DNA from: Ruminococcaceae bacterium UBA1320
GTDB lineage: Bacteria; Bacillota; Clostridia; Oscillospirales; Ethanoligenentaceae
Direction of reading: 5' to 3'
DNA: 59,408 nucleotides
Assembly: GCA_002306975.1 (NCBI GenBank)
Contig: DBTI01000094.1
Location: forward strand, 1,193-60,600
Shown: positions 6,957 to 16,366 of the stretch, one piece after another
Numbering within the stretch: position 1 is the stretch's first letter
How the letters are laid out: the number at the start of each line of letters is the position of its first letter
Notes under the pieces: model-generated
Seen by the model: only the letters and a program-made list of their open reading frames with translations
Told to the model about the DNA's origin: nothing
Databases searched by the model: none
Program-made: the position numbers and the translations under genes

Positions 6957-7964
6957 ATGCACTTTCAAAATCATGCTGTCGGCGCAATCGGAACTTTGGA
7001 GAAAATTCGTAGTCAATCCGGCATTGAAGCACTAAAATCCAATTTTCGAGATGCAGCCAAAACGAATAGAGAAAAAGCCGTTTCACTTATCAACACCTAC
7101 AAACTGCGTTTTTCTACTCTGTATATTCTTTTGCCTGAAATTGTGGATTTAAACCTGCTTGATGATCTCAGCCCGCGCAGCAAAGCCGCCTTGGACTTCT
7201 GTATGAAAATTGTTTCAGGCACAGGATTACACTTTGGAGCCAAAAATAATCCGCCCGAAAACACTGATGAAACCCACACCGTGTTGAAATGGATACTGTT
7301 AACCGGTTACGAAGACGACGGCCTCAATAACGAGTTCGATCAGATCATGGACGCCGCGGCATTAGTGCTGATACGAACCTACCATGACACTGCCATCCTG
7401 CCGAAAATTGTACACATGATATTTCTGCGGAACCGAGAAGGGTACTATATTCATGATTTGGTATGGGCTCTTTTCGGATCCTGCGACCCGAAAATTTTGA
7501 ATTTGATTGCTAACCATCTCGGCTCTCGTTACAAGCAAGACGTAAAACTTGCGAATCAACTGTTAAAGCATACATACGACGATGAAAATGAAGACGGTGC
7601 TCAAAAGCGACAGCGGCATACGTCGCACAATTCATGGTTCAGGGAAAACCGTCCGTATCTATATTTTACGGAAGAAAGTTTTCATCAAACATGCGACCCT
7701 ATTCTGTGCAGTGTGAATTTAGAGGCAAAGTATCTTTGTAAAAAAACCTCACCTCAGAAGCAACTCGCCTCAGAGCCGATTACAGAAGACGATTACAGCC
7801 GTCTTGAATCATATCGCCTTATGAATAGCAGTGATAAGGCTATCCTCGCAAAATATTCACACCGCCTGCATGTAAGCAACAGGGAACAGTGGCGCAAATG
7901 GATGAAACATCCTATTGATAAGCAGCTTCAAATTGCTTTAAGCAAGTTGGGGGGCGCGCAATGA
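6957..7964 (+). CDS. Unrecognised protein coupled to spore transglutaminase
   Basis: 335 residues, no family recognised. It is soluble, largely helical by composition, without signal peptide or membrane segment. A helical N-terminal region (1-90), a middle part with repeated hydrophobic helices (about 110-200, reminiscent of HEAT-like packing but not convincing), a charged stretch DDENEDGAQKRQRHTSHN (about 204-221), and a basic, Gln/Lys-rich C-terminus. A strong AAGGAAGGAG stands 6 bases before the ATG. Its last bases overlap the tgl start (ATGA, 4 bp), so the two are made together. Context suggests a sporulation role, for example substrate, partner or coat protein for cross-linking; that is inference. 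Confidence 0.7.
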   Translation: MHFQNHAVGAIGTLEKIRSQSGIEALKSNFRDAAKTNREKAVSLINTYKLRFSTLYILLPEIVDLNLLDDLSPRSKAALDFCMKIVSGTGLHFGAKNNPPENTDETHTVLKWILLTGYEDDGLNNEFDQIMDAAALVLIRTYHDTAILPKIVHMIFLRNREGYYIHDLVWALFGSCDPKILNLIANHLGSRYKQDVKLANQLLKHTYDDENEDGAQKRQRHTSHNSWFRENRPYLYFTEESFHQTCDPILCSVNLEAKYLCKKTSPQKQLASEPITEDDYSRLESYRLMNSSDKAILAKYSHRLHVSNREQWRKWMKHPIDKQLQIALSKLGGAQ

Positions 7965-8725
7965 TTAAAATTGCAGGAACTCCAGCCGAACCGCAAAACT
8001 TTGAAAATGATTATCCTCATAACAGTATAGAATGGCTGATTATTCAAACAATGTCGGAAAGTACGGAAAACTATGAATATAATTCGGAAGATGAGCTCAA
8101 ATTCGAACTTGAACTGCGTAAAGCGACGGTAAATGCCGCCATAGCGCTTGACCACAGCGGTATGGAATTTGCAATTTTCCGAAAATCCAAATGTAATTCC
8201 GACTACTGGAACCGAACCGCGGAAGGCGGTTTCGAACTGAAAAACGGTGTCAGTGCCAGTGCCGCGATTCGGGATATATTTCAATCCGGACCGAAATATG
8301 CCACAGAGTGTGCGACAGCTATTCTGATCGTTTACTACAGAGCAGTTCTCGCCGTTTTCCCGGACGCGCTTTTTGACAAAGTGTTTTCTGATATTCAGTT
8401 AATGAACTGGCACCATATTGATCCGTTATTAAAAAGTGTTGGACTGATGGCAACCACCAGCGGTTTTTTGCCGGGTGATCGGAGATATTTCAAAAATCCT
8501 GATGTTAATCCCGAGACACCTGAATGGCAGGGTGAAAATGTCATTATGCTGGGCAGCGACACTTTCTACGGTCACGGCATCGGGATTCATAACGAAGCGA
8601 CCATGATTAAGGCGCTGAACCAGAACCGCATAGAAGATGCACAAAAGTCCGCCTACCTTATAAAACGGGCCGGCCGGCCGGATTTTGAGAAACTTATGAA
8701 AATAAGAAACACCTATCACGCTTAA
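7961..8725 (+). CDS. tgl: Spore-coat protein-glutamine gamma-glutamyltransferase (transglutaminase)
   Basis: 254 residues, aligning along its length with Bacillus subtilis Tgl (245 residues). Catalytic Cys117 sits in YATECATAILIVYY (B. subtilis Cys116), Glu192 in WQGENVIMLG and His205 in FYGHGIGIHN, the three residues known to be needed in Tgl. The enzyme forms epsilon-(gamma-glutamyl)lysine cross-links between coat proteins around the maturing spore. It starts inside the end of the preceding unknown gene, and a GC-rich palindrome 50 bases downstream may end the transcript. Its presence implies that the organism sporulates or did so recently. Confidence 0.92.
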   Translation: MIKIAGTPAEPQNFENDYPHNSIEWLIIQTMSESTENYEYNSEDELKFELELRKATVNAAIALDHSGMEFAIFRKSKCNSDYWNRTAEGGFELKNGVSASAAIRDIFQSGPKYATECATAILIVYYRAVLAVFPDALFDKVFSDIQLMNWHHIDPLLKSVGLMATTSGFLPGDRRYFKNPDVNPETPEWQGENVIMLGSDTFYGHGIGIHNEATMIKALNQNRIEDAQKSAYLIKRAGRPDFEKLMKIRNTYHA

Positions 8726-8774
8726 ACGAATATCCAGCCGTAAACCTGAACTGTTGCAGTTTATAATAAAAACA

Positions 8775-8809
8775 GGTTATCTCCCCCGCCTTCGGCGGGG
8801 GAGATAACC
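8775..8809. repeat. GC-rich palindromic repeat, copy 1
   Basis: GGTTATCTCCCCCGCC (8775-8790) and GGCGGGGGAGATAACC (8794-8809) around TTC; 16-bp perfect arms. AT-rich flanks (TTATAATAAAAAC before) resemble other copies. The remaining gap 8726-9012 holds no gene that I can see; the palindrome may serve as terminator for tgl. Confidence 0.85.
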
Positions 8810-9012
8810 AAACTATGCCTATTCAAATTATAATAGACTACTTCATTTTGCTGTGCGCTTTAAAGATTTATCTTATAAAGCCCTCACTTCAAGGGTTACT
8901 TCCATGCAATCGAGCAGTGAACAGCTGACGCCATCCGATCCCGATTAAATATGCCATTGTTTTCACCCAACCTTTTTATGCTTGCAACAGGTAAAAATTT
9001 TGCCTTATCCCG

Positions 9013-10059
9013 TTATTTGAATTCAATGACTGCCTTTACGATATCCGCTTTATTCTTGACTGAGTATTCCATCGCCTTTGCAACATCATCAAAACTAAAT
9101 ATATCCGTTACGATTTTTTCAATAGGAATCAATCCGCTCTCAATCGCCTCAATTGCTATCGGATAGATATTACGGTATCTGAATACTGTTTTTATGGTTG
9201 CCTCTTTACCCATCAGCTTTCCGATATCATAGGTCAGCTTTGATTCAGGCGCCATGCCGACCAAAACAACCGTTCCACCGCGCTTTACAAGCTCCGCAGT
9301 CTGCAATGTGGTGAATTTGTTGCCGGCTGTTTCGAAAACCATATCCACGCCCTTGTTGCCGGTAAGCGCCATAATAGTCTTTACCGTATCCTGTGAGGCT
9401 GCATTAATAACTTCCGTTGCGCCAAGCTCCGCCGCCTTATCAAGGCGCTTCTTTATAACGTCAACCACATACAGCTTTGTTACGCCCATTGCCTTTAACG
9501 ACATCAGTGTCACAAGACCGATACAGCCTGAGCCTAAAATAACCGCCGATTGCCCCAAGCCCGCATTGCCCTGCTGTGCTGCGTAGATACCGACGGCAAG
9601 CGGCTCGATCAGCGCGCCCGCCATTGTGCCCATTCCGTCCGGCAGTTTAAACGCCATATCAGCCGGATAAGCAACGTATTCGGCAAACGCTCCGTCATAT
9701 GGCGGTGTTGCCATAAATACGACGTCAGGGCAAAGATTGTATCTGCCCGATTTGCAATATTCACACTTTCCGCAGGTATAGCCGGGTTCGAGCGTTACCA
9801 AATCACCGATTTTGAAATTGGTTACCTCTTCGCCCACAGCCGTCACTTCACCGGCGCTCTCGTGACCTAGAACAATCGGTTTCTCGACAACAAAATCCCC
9901 GATTCTGCCGTACTCGTAATAATGTAAATCCGAACCGCATATCCCGACATGTTTGACTTTTACAAGGATCTCATTCTTCTTGATTTGGGGAATTTCCCTT
10001 TCCTCAATAATTATATTTTCGGTTTCCTTTAAAAGCCCGACTTTCATTTTCTTATCCAT
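9013..10059 (-). CDS. Zinc-dependent polyol (sorbitol/xylitol-type) dehydrogenase
   Basis: 348 residues from ATG 10059 (GGGTG upstream; the longer GTG at 10071 is less likely). Medium-chain dehydrogenase: catalytic zinc ligands in GICGSDLHYYE and GHESAGEV, four structural-zinc cysteines in CGKCEYCKSGRYNLC (about residues 95-109), and Rossmann loop GSGCIGLV near 175. Family members oxidise polyols to ketoses with NAD+ (sorbitol to fructose, xylitol to xylulose). It closes the sugar operon, next to a D-lyxose isomerase whose product is D-xylulose, so xylitol/xylulose or a related pair is a fair guess. Confidence 0.85.
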   Translation of the reverse strand: MDKKMKVGLLKETENIIIEEREIPQIKKNEILVKVKHVGICGSDLHYYEYGRIGDFVVEKPIVLGHESAGEVTAVGEEVTNFKIGDLVTLEPGYTCGKCEYCKSGRYNLCPDVVFMATPPYDGAFAEYVAYPADMAFKLPDGMGTMAGALIEPLAVGIYAAQQGNAGLGQSAVILGSGCIGLVTLMSLKAMGVTKLYVVDVIKKRLDKAAELGATEVINAASQDTVKTIMALTGNKGVDMVFETAGNKFTTLQTAELVKRGGTVVLVGMAPESKLTYDIGKLMGKEATIKTVFRYRNIYPIAIEAIESGLIPIEKIVTDIFSFDDVAKAMEYSVKNKADIVKAVIEFK

Positions 10060-10242
10060 TGTTTCACCCACTTTTATTTTTTCAGATTAACCTCTAACGT
10101 CTTATCGTAATTATAAAATCAAAGAGGATTACATCCGTTAATCTTCCGTTTTCCCGTTTTTTTGAACTGCAATAGCAACGCCATAACTGCGTTCAAACAA
10201 AGGGTTTGCACGCAAACTCATCAAACGGTTTAAACATATTGA

Positions 10243-10788
10243 TTATTCATCAACCATGGGCGCTCTTACGATTCTTACATCAGTAAAAACATCGAGTGAA
10301 TCGTCTGAATTTGACGAAAACTCAGAGACAACAGCCCCTTCATCCCCTGCCTGAAACCAATGCAGAGTATTGGGAACCAGCGTATATTGCTCACCCGGAT
10401 TGAGTGTGATTTCATGGAACACGGTGTAATACGGTTCGCTCCCCGCAGGGACTTTGCAGACCGGATTCGCTGCTTTCTCCCCTTCAACATAGAGATGAAC
10501 CTTACCGAATCTGCATCTGAACGTCTCTTCTTTACCCAAAGAACCTGTTCTGTTCGGATGTATGTGTTCGGGGCAGGTCTGGTGCGGGAAAAGTACCAGT
10601 TCCTTTGCACAAACCCGCTCTGTGTTTATATAAGTGATCAATTGCAGTCCCGTGTTATCCAGATCATTCAATCCGAAATCCGCTATCTCGACATTTTGCT
10701 TTTCGGCTTCGGTCAGCGCTATTGACGCCTTATTAAAATATTCCAATGATTTTTCCACTGCGTTTTCATATTGCTGTTTGCTTACCAT
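10243..10788 (-). CDS. D-lyxose ketol-isomerase
   Basis: 181 residues from ATG 10788 (GGGG upstream). Cupin-fold enzyme of the D-lyxose isomerase family (B. subtilis YdaE, E. coli/Providencia D-lyxose isomerase). Metal ligands are visible in the order expected: two His in CPEHIHPN, Glu in GKEETFRCR, and a later His in PNTLHWFQAG. Known members interconvert D-lyxose and D-xylulose and, more slowly, D-mannose and D-fructose with Mn2+. It follows the glycosidase-like gene by about 20 bases and precedes the polyol dehydrogenase, suggesting a path from a lyxose- or mannose-containing glycoside to a ketose. Confidence 0.88.
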   Translation of the reverse strand: MVSKQQYENAVEKSLEYFNKASIALTEAEKQNVEIADFGLNDLDNTGLQLITYINTERVCAKELVLFPHQTCPEHIHPNRTGSLGKEETFRCRFGKVHLYVEGEKAANPVCKVPAGSEPYYTVFHEITLNPGEQYTLVPNTLHWFQAGDEGAVVSEFSSNSDDSLDVFTDVRIVRAPMVDE

Positions 10789-10808
10789 AGAGATTTTCCC
10801 CACTTTCG

Positions 10809-13022
10809 TTATTTAATGAGTTCCACAACGGTATAAACAGGCAGGTCATAAAGGGTGATATTCATAATATCGTCATTAACTTGAGCGGTATACTCTATCT
10901 GTCTACCATCAATCGTATGGGTTTTGATAGATTTATAAACCGCGCCTGACATACTAACCTTCAGATTCAGCTTTGCTATCGGCATAATCGCATCATTGCG
11001 TTCAGAATAATCTGAATTAACAATATGCACAGCAAGACCGTTATCCATTTCATGGGTTTGTATTCCGACAGCATCATTGTCAACTGAAATTTTCCACATG
11101 CCTTTATAGGCTTCTTCAAAGGAGTCTGAAAGCCCCTTGAGCGCAATGGATTTATCGTCGACATTCCGGCAGTAATACGCGCCGTCGGCGTTCTTAATGT
11201 TTTCGAACCAGCCGGGCAGATTTTTTGCAGCCTGACCGAACATTAGAACCTTTTTGCCGTTTTTACGGAACTGTTCGATTACATCCGCCTGATTAGCGGT
11301 CAAATAATCGCAGTCGGGCAGCACCACAAGATCGTACTGATTAATATCTGCCGGGCTAAAGGTGTCTTCCCTTAAATCTCCGTCTGCAAGGAATTTGACA
11401 TCATAACCGATTTGTTTGTCAGAAAGGTATTTTGTTACTTCCCAGAACAGAAGGCGAACGCTGTTCGGATCATTTTCATCCGCCACACTGTAGGAGAGAA
11501 CTCCTTCTGAGCTGTCCAAAACGCTGCTGGAATATCCCGCTACCGCTTCTTTCCAGTAATAGCTGGGGAAACTGTATAACACAAGCACATTCGCGCCTGA
11601 ATGCGTGGAATAAAGCCTTTCATTGTCCGCAAGGAAGTCCTGTACCTGTGTCGTTACATCACGAGGCGGCCAGAATGCATCCTTGACGGTATTGCCCATC
11701 CATGCCCCGTAAGGCACCGACATATTGCAGCCGTAGGCGGAAGCCTCAATTAGCAGAAGCCTATAAAGGTCATAACCCTTGCCCTTGTTCAGCTTTTCCA
11801 CAAGGTCAATAACAACGCTTCCATATGGATTTTCAGCAACAATCACAGGCTTATCCCCTGCAAAGCCCGCCACATACCTAAACCAGTTGGTTTGATTGAA
11901 AAGGGTTTGTTTCATTTCGGTGATAATAACGTCTACATTTGCCTCAAGCGGATAATACACCGGCATGATATTAAAGAAGTTGCCCGAAACAAGCACTTTT
12001 CTGCCCTTTTCCCTGCCGTATTCCCTGATGAAATCGGCAAGCTCGTTGAAATGCTTTTTAACCGCCCTAAGCTGATAATCCCAGTAATACTTATAAAGGG
12101 GCAAATCATTAAGATTCCCCGGATAAGGCAGTTTTGTCGCGCGCAGATAGTCGCCGTAGTTAAAGGTATCCAGATCTACACCGGAAAGCTCAGCGGGCAG
12201 CTCGCCTTTTGATTTCAATTCCTTGAGATATTCATTAAACTGCTTCATGCAGTCCTTGCAAAAGCATCCGCCGTATCTGATTGACGTCATCGGAAGCTCA
12301 CATTCATCCAGTTGAACCCCCGCAACGCCCGCGTCGATCTGGATTTTTATGATCTTTTTCATATATGCCCGCCAGACGGGGTTGTTTCTGCACATCTGAT
12401 AAGCCTGATGCTCATGTCCTTTTACTTCCACCCATTCTGAGTGAGTCGGTTTGCCGTTAAAATCTCTTGAGCAGCATTCATCCCATATGTCTGTTACTTC
12501 TTCGCCGTCACTGTTATATAAACCTTCAGGGAAATAATCCCTGAATTTCTTTTCAAAAACATCCGGGTATTTATCGCCGGTAAATTCACGCAGGCCGTAC
12601 CAGTCGTGCGGTTTATCACCTTTGATAATATTGAAATCAACAAATTCCTTCTGATCCTCGCTCAAAACGACCGGGAACTCCCATCCTTGAACCTCAAAAA
12701 CTATTCCGAAAACCTTAATGCCCCTTTTATTGCATTCCGCAATATACTCGGAATCATTCATGAATCCGTAAAACCGGAGCCTCGGGTCAACCTTACCGAA
12801 CGCCTCATTTTCCAGATAGGAAAGGGAGATGGAACCGCCGCCCAAAGCAGACCATACAAGCAATGTTCCGCGGTATTTTTCCAAATCCTCAATCATGCGG
12901 ATATTTCTGATTGGCAAGCTGGGGTGGTAACAATGGTTGTCCTTATACCAGCCGTCAAAATAGATACCTCTTTCCAATTTATGCACCCTATTCCATAATA
13001 TTTTATTTGATACGTATTTCAA
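10809..13022 (-). CDS. Putative glycoside hydrolase (TIM barrel plus GH42-trimerisation-like domain)
   Basis: About 737 residues (start TTG 13022 has no good ribosome site; TTG 12974, after AGGG, is an alternative). No signal peptide, so cytoplasmic. The first 450 residues look like an alpha-amylase/GH-A type barrel: YFDGWY, GIVFEVQGWEFP, and AGVAGVQLDECELPM with an acidic pair at the end of a strand, plus a Cys pair GGCFCKDCMKQF. After about residue 510 a flavodoxin/amidotransferase-like domain follows (NQYDLVVLPDCDYL, KNGKKVLMFG), as in beta-galactosidase trimerisation domains, and a C-terminal beta domain. Specificity unknown; the ABC importer next door would feed it an intact glycoside. 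Confidence 0.65.
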   Translation of the reverse strand: MKYVSNKILWNRVHKLERGIYFDGWYKDNHCYHPSLPIRNIRMIEDLEKYRGTLLVWSALGGGSISLSYLENEAFGKVDPRLRFYGFMNDSEYIAECNKRGIKVFGIVFEVQGWEFPVVLSEDQKEFVDFNIIKGDKPHDWYGLREFTGDKYPDVFEKKFRDYFPEGLYNSDGEEVTDIWDECCSRDFNGKPTHSEWVEVKGHEHQAYQMCRNNPVWRAYMKKIIKIQIDAGVAGVQLDECELPMTSIRYGGCFCKDCMKQFNEYLKELKSKGELPAELSGVDLDTFNYGDYLRATKLPYPGNLNDLPLYKYYWDYQLRAVKKHFNELADFIREYGREKGRKVLVSGNFFNIMPVYYPLEANVDVIITEMKQTLFNQTNWFRYVAGFAGDKPVIVAENPYGSVVIDLVEKLNKGKGYDLYRLLLIEASAYGCNMSVPYGAWMGNTVKDAFWPPRDVTTQVQDFLADNERLYSTHSGANVLVLYSFPSYYWKEAVAGYSSSVLDSSEGVLSYSVADENDPNSVRLLFWEVTKYLSDKQIGYDVKFLADGDLREDTFSPADINQYDLVVLPDCDYLTANQADVIEQFRKNGKKVLMFGQAAKNLPGWFENIKNADGAYYCRNVDDKSIALKGLSDSFEEAYKGMWKISVDNDAVGIQTHEMDNGLAVHIVNSDYSERNDAIMPIAKLNLKVSMSGAVYKSIKTHTIDGRQIEYTAQVNDDIMNITLYDLPVYTVVELIK

Positions 13023-13104
13023 TTAGAAGTATAGATAAAAACGAGTGAAAGACACTGATCTACGACTTTCATGAAGATTTTTTCGTTATACTTCTTATTT
13101 GGAA

Positions 13105-13941
13105 TTAGCCTTTTACCGAACCTGCCGTCATACCCTGTATGATACTCTTTGAAAAAGCCAGATAAACAAGAACAACCGGCAGAACCGCTACCACCATCGC
13201 CGACAGAAGCTGCGGATAATTCACCGTATACTGCCCGTTAAAGTTTGTAAGCGCTACGGGAATAGTCATCAATTTCGGGTTTGTCAGCAGCACCAGTGCA
13301 AACGGAAACTCGTTCCATGTGTTCAAAAAAGTCAGAATCAATACCGTCGCAATAACCGGACGGCATATCGGCATGACTATTCTGAATATTACGGTTAGCG
13401 TACTGCTTCCATCGATAAAGGCCGCCTCTTCGATTTCGATCGGCGTCGATTTAAGAAAGCTTTCAAACAGGAACACTGCCATGGGCAGGCCAAACGCCAC
13501 ATATGGCAGAATTAATGTGAAATGCTGGTTATTCAATGAGATCATTTTGAACTGAATAAACAAAGGCACCAGCAGGCTGTGGATTGGAACCAACATTCCG
13601 AACATCAGCAGAACATAAATAAGACCTTTGAACTTGAATTTATATCTTGCGATGCAGAACGCTATAACAAATCCCAGCACAATCACAAGTGAAACAGAAA
13701 TTATACTGATGAACAGGCTGTTGAAAAAAGGCACAATCAAGTTCCCGTTCTTGATAGCCAATATATAGTTTTGAAACTGTATATGATTCGGCAATGATAT
13801 GATATTAAGGTTGAATTCCTTGCTGGTTTTGAAAGATGAATACAGCATCCACACCAACGGGAATATACAGGAAATCGAGAAAATAAGGACAATCACATTG
13901 ATGAAGATTTTCAATATGTTCTGTGCAATTTTACGCAGCAT
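13105..13941 (-). CDS. Sugar ABC transporter permease, MalG type
   Basis: 278 residues; ATG 13941 chosen because GGGGGAGGG lies just before it (the longer TTG at 13959 would contain that site). Six transmembrane helices and the cytoplasmic EAA loop EEAAFIDGSSTLTVIFRIVMP (about 184-204), which couples to the ATPase. No ATPase is encoded in the module, so a shared MsmK-type ATP-binding protein elsewhere is expected, as is common for family CUT1 importers in Firmicutes. Overlaps the preceding permease by 11 bases. Confidence 0.92.
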   Translation of the reverse strand: MLRKIAQNILKIFINVIVLIFSISCIFPLVWMLYSSFKTSKEFNLNIISLPNHIQFQNYILAIKNGNLIVPFFNSLFISIISVSLVIVLGFVIAFCIARYKFKFKGLIYVLLMFGMLVPIHSLLVPLFIQFKMISLNNQHFTLILPYVAFGLPMAVFLFESFLKSTPIEIEEAAFIDGSSTLTVIFRIVMPICRPVIATVLILTFLNTWNEFPFALVLLTNPKLMTIPVALTNFNGQYTVNYPQLLSAMVVAVLPVVLVYLAFSKSIIQGMTAGSVKG

Positions 13942-14821
13942 CTTTATTCCCTCCCCCAATTATCCGGCTGATGAGAATAATTGTTATGCTCAGAATCAGG
14001 ATGCCGATTGAAATTGCACTGCCATATCCGAGCTTAAACATGATAAACGAGTTTTGATAAGCATACTGCGCCAGCACCGTTGAACTGCTGCCGGGGCCGC
14101 CGCCGGTCATTACGAAAATCTGATCGAAAATCTTCATGTTACCCGCTATGCAAAGCATTATGGCAATCTTCATCGTATCTTTCAATAGCGGTATCGTGAT
14201 GTACCAAGCCCTTTTAATTCCGGTTGCTCCGTCAATTTCCGCGCTTTCAAAAATGTCCGGGGATATACTCTGAAAAGCAGAAAGAAATATGACCAGATAA
14301 AACCCTATATACTGCCATATGATGGGGATGCTGACAGAGCCCATTACGATTTTAGGATCATCAAGCCATGGCTGAATCAGAGAACCGAGCCCTATGCTTT
14401 TCATTATTACGTTTAGAAATCCATAATCCTTGTTATAGATAATTGTCCAGAGGAAGCCGACAACTACTGCCGAAATTACAACCGGAAGGAATATTACATT
14501 TCTGTGAAAGGTTTTAAATCTTAACAGCTTTGATGTCATAAAAGCTGTTATAATCATGGCAATCCCAATCTGACCAACCAAACATAATACTATGATAATT
14601 AAATTATTTTTAAAGGCGTTCCAAAAATCCATATCCTTTATTAACTGCGCATAATTCTGAAAGCCGATAAATTTCATCATTGAACCGCCGCTGTAATTGA
14701 ACAGGCTGTAATACAGAGAAGTAAAAAGTGGCAAAATAACGACAAATCCATATATAAGCAGACCGGGTAAAAGTAACGCGGCAATCATGCCGCGTTTGGG
14801 TTGCAGCGTTTTGGTAATCAT
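13931..14821 (-). CDS. Sugar ABC transporter permease, MalF type
   Basis: 296 residues, six helices, with EAA loop ESAEIDGATGIKRAWYITIP near residue 200. ATG 14821 follows AAGGAG closely. It pairs with the MalG-type permease to form the membrane channel. A GC-rich hairpin in the 67-base gap from the binding-protein gene probably lowers permease expression relative to the binding protein. Confidence 0.92.
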   Translation of the reverse strand: MITKTLQPKRGMIAALLLPGLLIYGFVVILPLFTSLYYSLFNYSGGSMMKFIGFQNYAQLIKDMDFWNAFKNNLIIIVLCLVGQIGIAMIITAFMTSKLLRFKTFHRNVIFLPVVISAVVVGFLWTIIYNKDYGFLNVIMKSIGLGSLIQPWLDDPKIVMGSVSIPIIWQYIGFYLVIFLSAFQSISPDIFESAEIDGATGIKRAWYITIPLLKDTMKIAIMLCIAGNMKIFDQIFVMTGGGPGSSSTVLAQYAYQNSFIMFKLGYGSAISIGILILSITIILISRIIGGGNKDAA

Positions 14822-14838
14822 GACGCTCTCCTTATTTA

Positions 14839-14867
14839 TTTCCCGGGGGGTATATACCCCCCGGGAA
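14839..14867. terminator. GC-rich intercistronic hairpin
   Basis: TTTCCCGGGGGGTA and TACCCCCCGGGAAA pair over a minimal loop. It lies between the solute-binding-protein stop (14889) and the MalF-type permease. Such hairpins commonly stabilise the upstream message or act as partial terminators. Confidence 0.75.
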
Positions 14868-14888
14868 AATATTTCTAAGGGTTCTTTA

Positions 14889-16220
14889 TTATTTTTCTGC
14901 CTCGTAGGCCGCCTGAATCTTTTGTGCCAGTGCCTGCGGAGTAGTATTGCTTATAAGCAAATCCTGAATGCCTGTATTCATAACTTTAATCAGGTCTGCG
15001 GGAAGCTGTGAATCATAGATTGGCACAGGGGTAAGTGTTGCGGAGAGTGTCAGATATTTCGTGACAAGCGGCGACAATTTGCTGTTATCGACATTGCCGG
15101 GCTTGCTTGCCGGGAAAGCGCTGTTCTCAACCGCGATTGTAGCATAATCGGCATCTGTAACGGCTTTGATGAGCTTGAAAGCCGCATCTCTTTTCGCACC
15201 GGTCACGTTTGCGTTTACATTGTATGCCCATGCCGCGCCTGCGGAGTTGTCAAGCGCATTGCCTTTGCCGCCGTCAACCGCCGGAAGAATAGCAAGGTTT
15301 GTGTTATCGGTAATTTCCTTTGGTGCATCATTGATAACACTGCTTATAGCCCAGTTGCCTTCCATAAACATGGCGGCTTTACCGTTATAGTAGTTTGTCT
15401 TCTGCTGCATGTTGTCAATTGAGTTCATATCGGTATTGAACGCACCGATTTTGGCAAGATCCTGCATTGCCGTCAGCGCCTGAACAAATTCAGGATCGGT
15501 GAATTTGGCTCCGCCCTTGTTCTTGATGCTGTCGAACCAGCTGGCTCCTGTGAAATGATCTCCCAAAGTGCTCAGCATGCAGGATTCTGCAACCCAGTTA
15601 TCCTTGTTGCCAAGTGAAATAGGAGTAATGCCTTTTGCTTTGATCTTTTTGACCGCATCCTCAAACCCTGTCCATGTAGTCGGGAAGGATGTGATTCCCG
15701 CGTCGCTGAATATCTTCTGGTTGTAAAAGATTATATGTGTATCGAGCTTCTGGAAGGGAACGCCGTAGTTCTTGCCGTCTTTTTGGAAATCGTTGAAAAT
15801 GCCGGGATAAAACCCGTCTTTCCAAGCGGTATCTTTGCTAAGAACATCATCAACCGGCTGAACAAGATTGTTGCTGATAAACATATCAAGCATCGAGCCT
15901 TTGAAGGTGAAGATATCCGGCAGTTGGTTGCCTGCCGCAAGTGCCGCAATTTTGGTTTCATAGGTGTTGCTGCTTAACGCTTCATTATTTATGGTAATAT
16001 CAGGATTTGCTTTTTTGAACGCATCCAAAGCTTTGTTGAATGCAATACTGTTGCCGTCAGTTGCTCCGGTAGGGTACATATCCATGATTGATAAAGTTAT
16101 TTTGCTATCTGAACTTTTCGTATCTGACGAGGAAGAACTATTCGTGTTACAGGCTGATAATGAAAAAACCATTGCCGCTGCAAGTAGAAGTGAACCGATT
16201 CTTAATGAGGATTTTCTCAC
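14889..16220 (-). CDS. Extracellular sugar-binding lipoprotein of CUT1 ABC importer
   Basis: 443 residues, start GTG 16220 with GGGAGG ahead. Signal peptide with lipobox LSAC (Cys24), followed by a Ser-rich linker and a type-I substrate-binding fold (family 1): GVPFQKLDTHIIFYNQKIF, AAMFMEGNWAISSV. Anchored outside the membrane, it presents an oligosaccharide to the permeases. The promoter region upstream (16221-16366) has TATAAT (minus 16309-16304) but no proper -35 (TGGTTT at 18 bases), as expected for a promoter needing activation by the adjacent AraC-type regulator. Confidence 0.92.
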   Translation of the reverse strand: MRKSSLRIGSLLLAAAMVFSLSACNTNSSSSSDTKSSDSKITLSIMDMYPTGATDGNSIAFNKALDAFKKANPDITINNEALSSNTYETKIAALAAGNQLPDIFTFKGSMLDMFISNNLVQPVDDVLSKDTAWKDGFYPGIFNDFQKDGKNYGVPFQKLDTHIIFYNQKIFSDAGITSFPTTWTGFEDAVKKIKAKGITPISLGNKDNWVAESCMLSTLGDHFTGASWFDSIKNKGGAKFTDPEFVQALTAMQDLAKIGAFNTDMNSIDNMQQKTNYYNGKAAMFMEGNWAISSVINDAPKEITDNTNLAILPAVDGGKGNALDNSAGAAWAYNVNANVTGAKRDAAFKLIKAVTDADYATIAVENSAFPASKPGNVDNSKLSPLVTKYLTLSATLTPVPIYDSQLPADLIKVMNTGIQDLLISNTTPQALAQKIQAAYEAEK

Positions 16221-16366
16221 AAACTATACCTCCCAATATTTGTTTCCGCTTCTTTATAAAACATGTTTTCGGTAGAACTATCGGCGCCTCAAGTTCTATA
16301 TCTATTATATATTTTACTAAATACACAAAACCAGTGCGGTTTGCTATAATATTATCGTAAAATATG

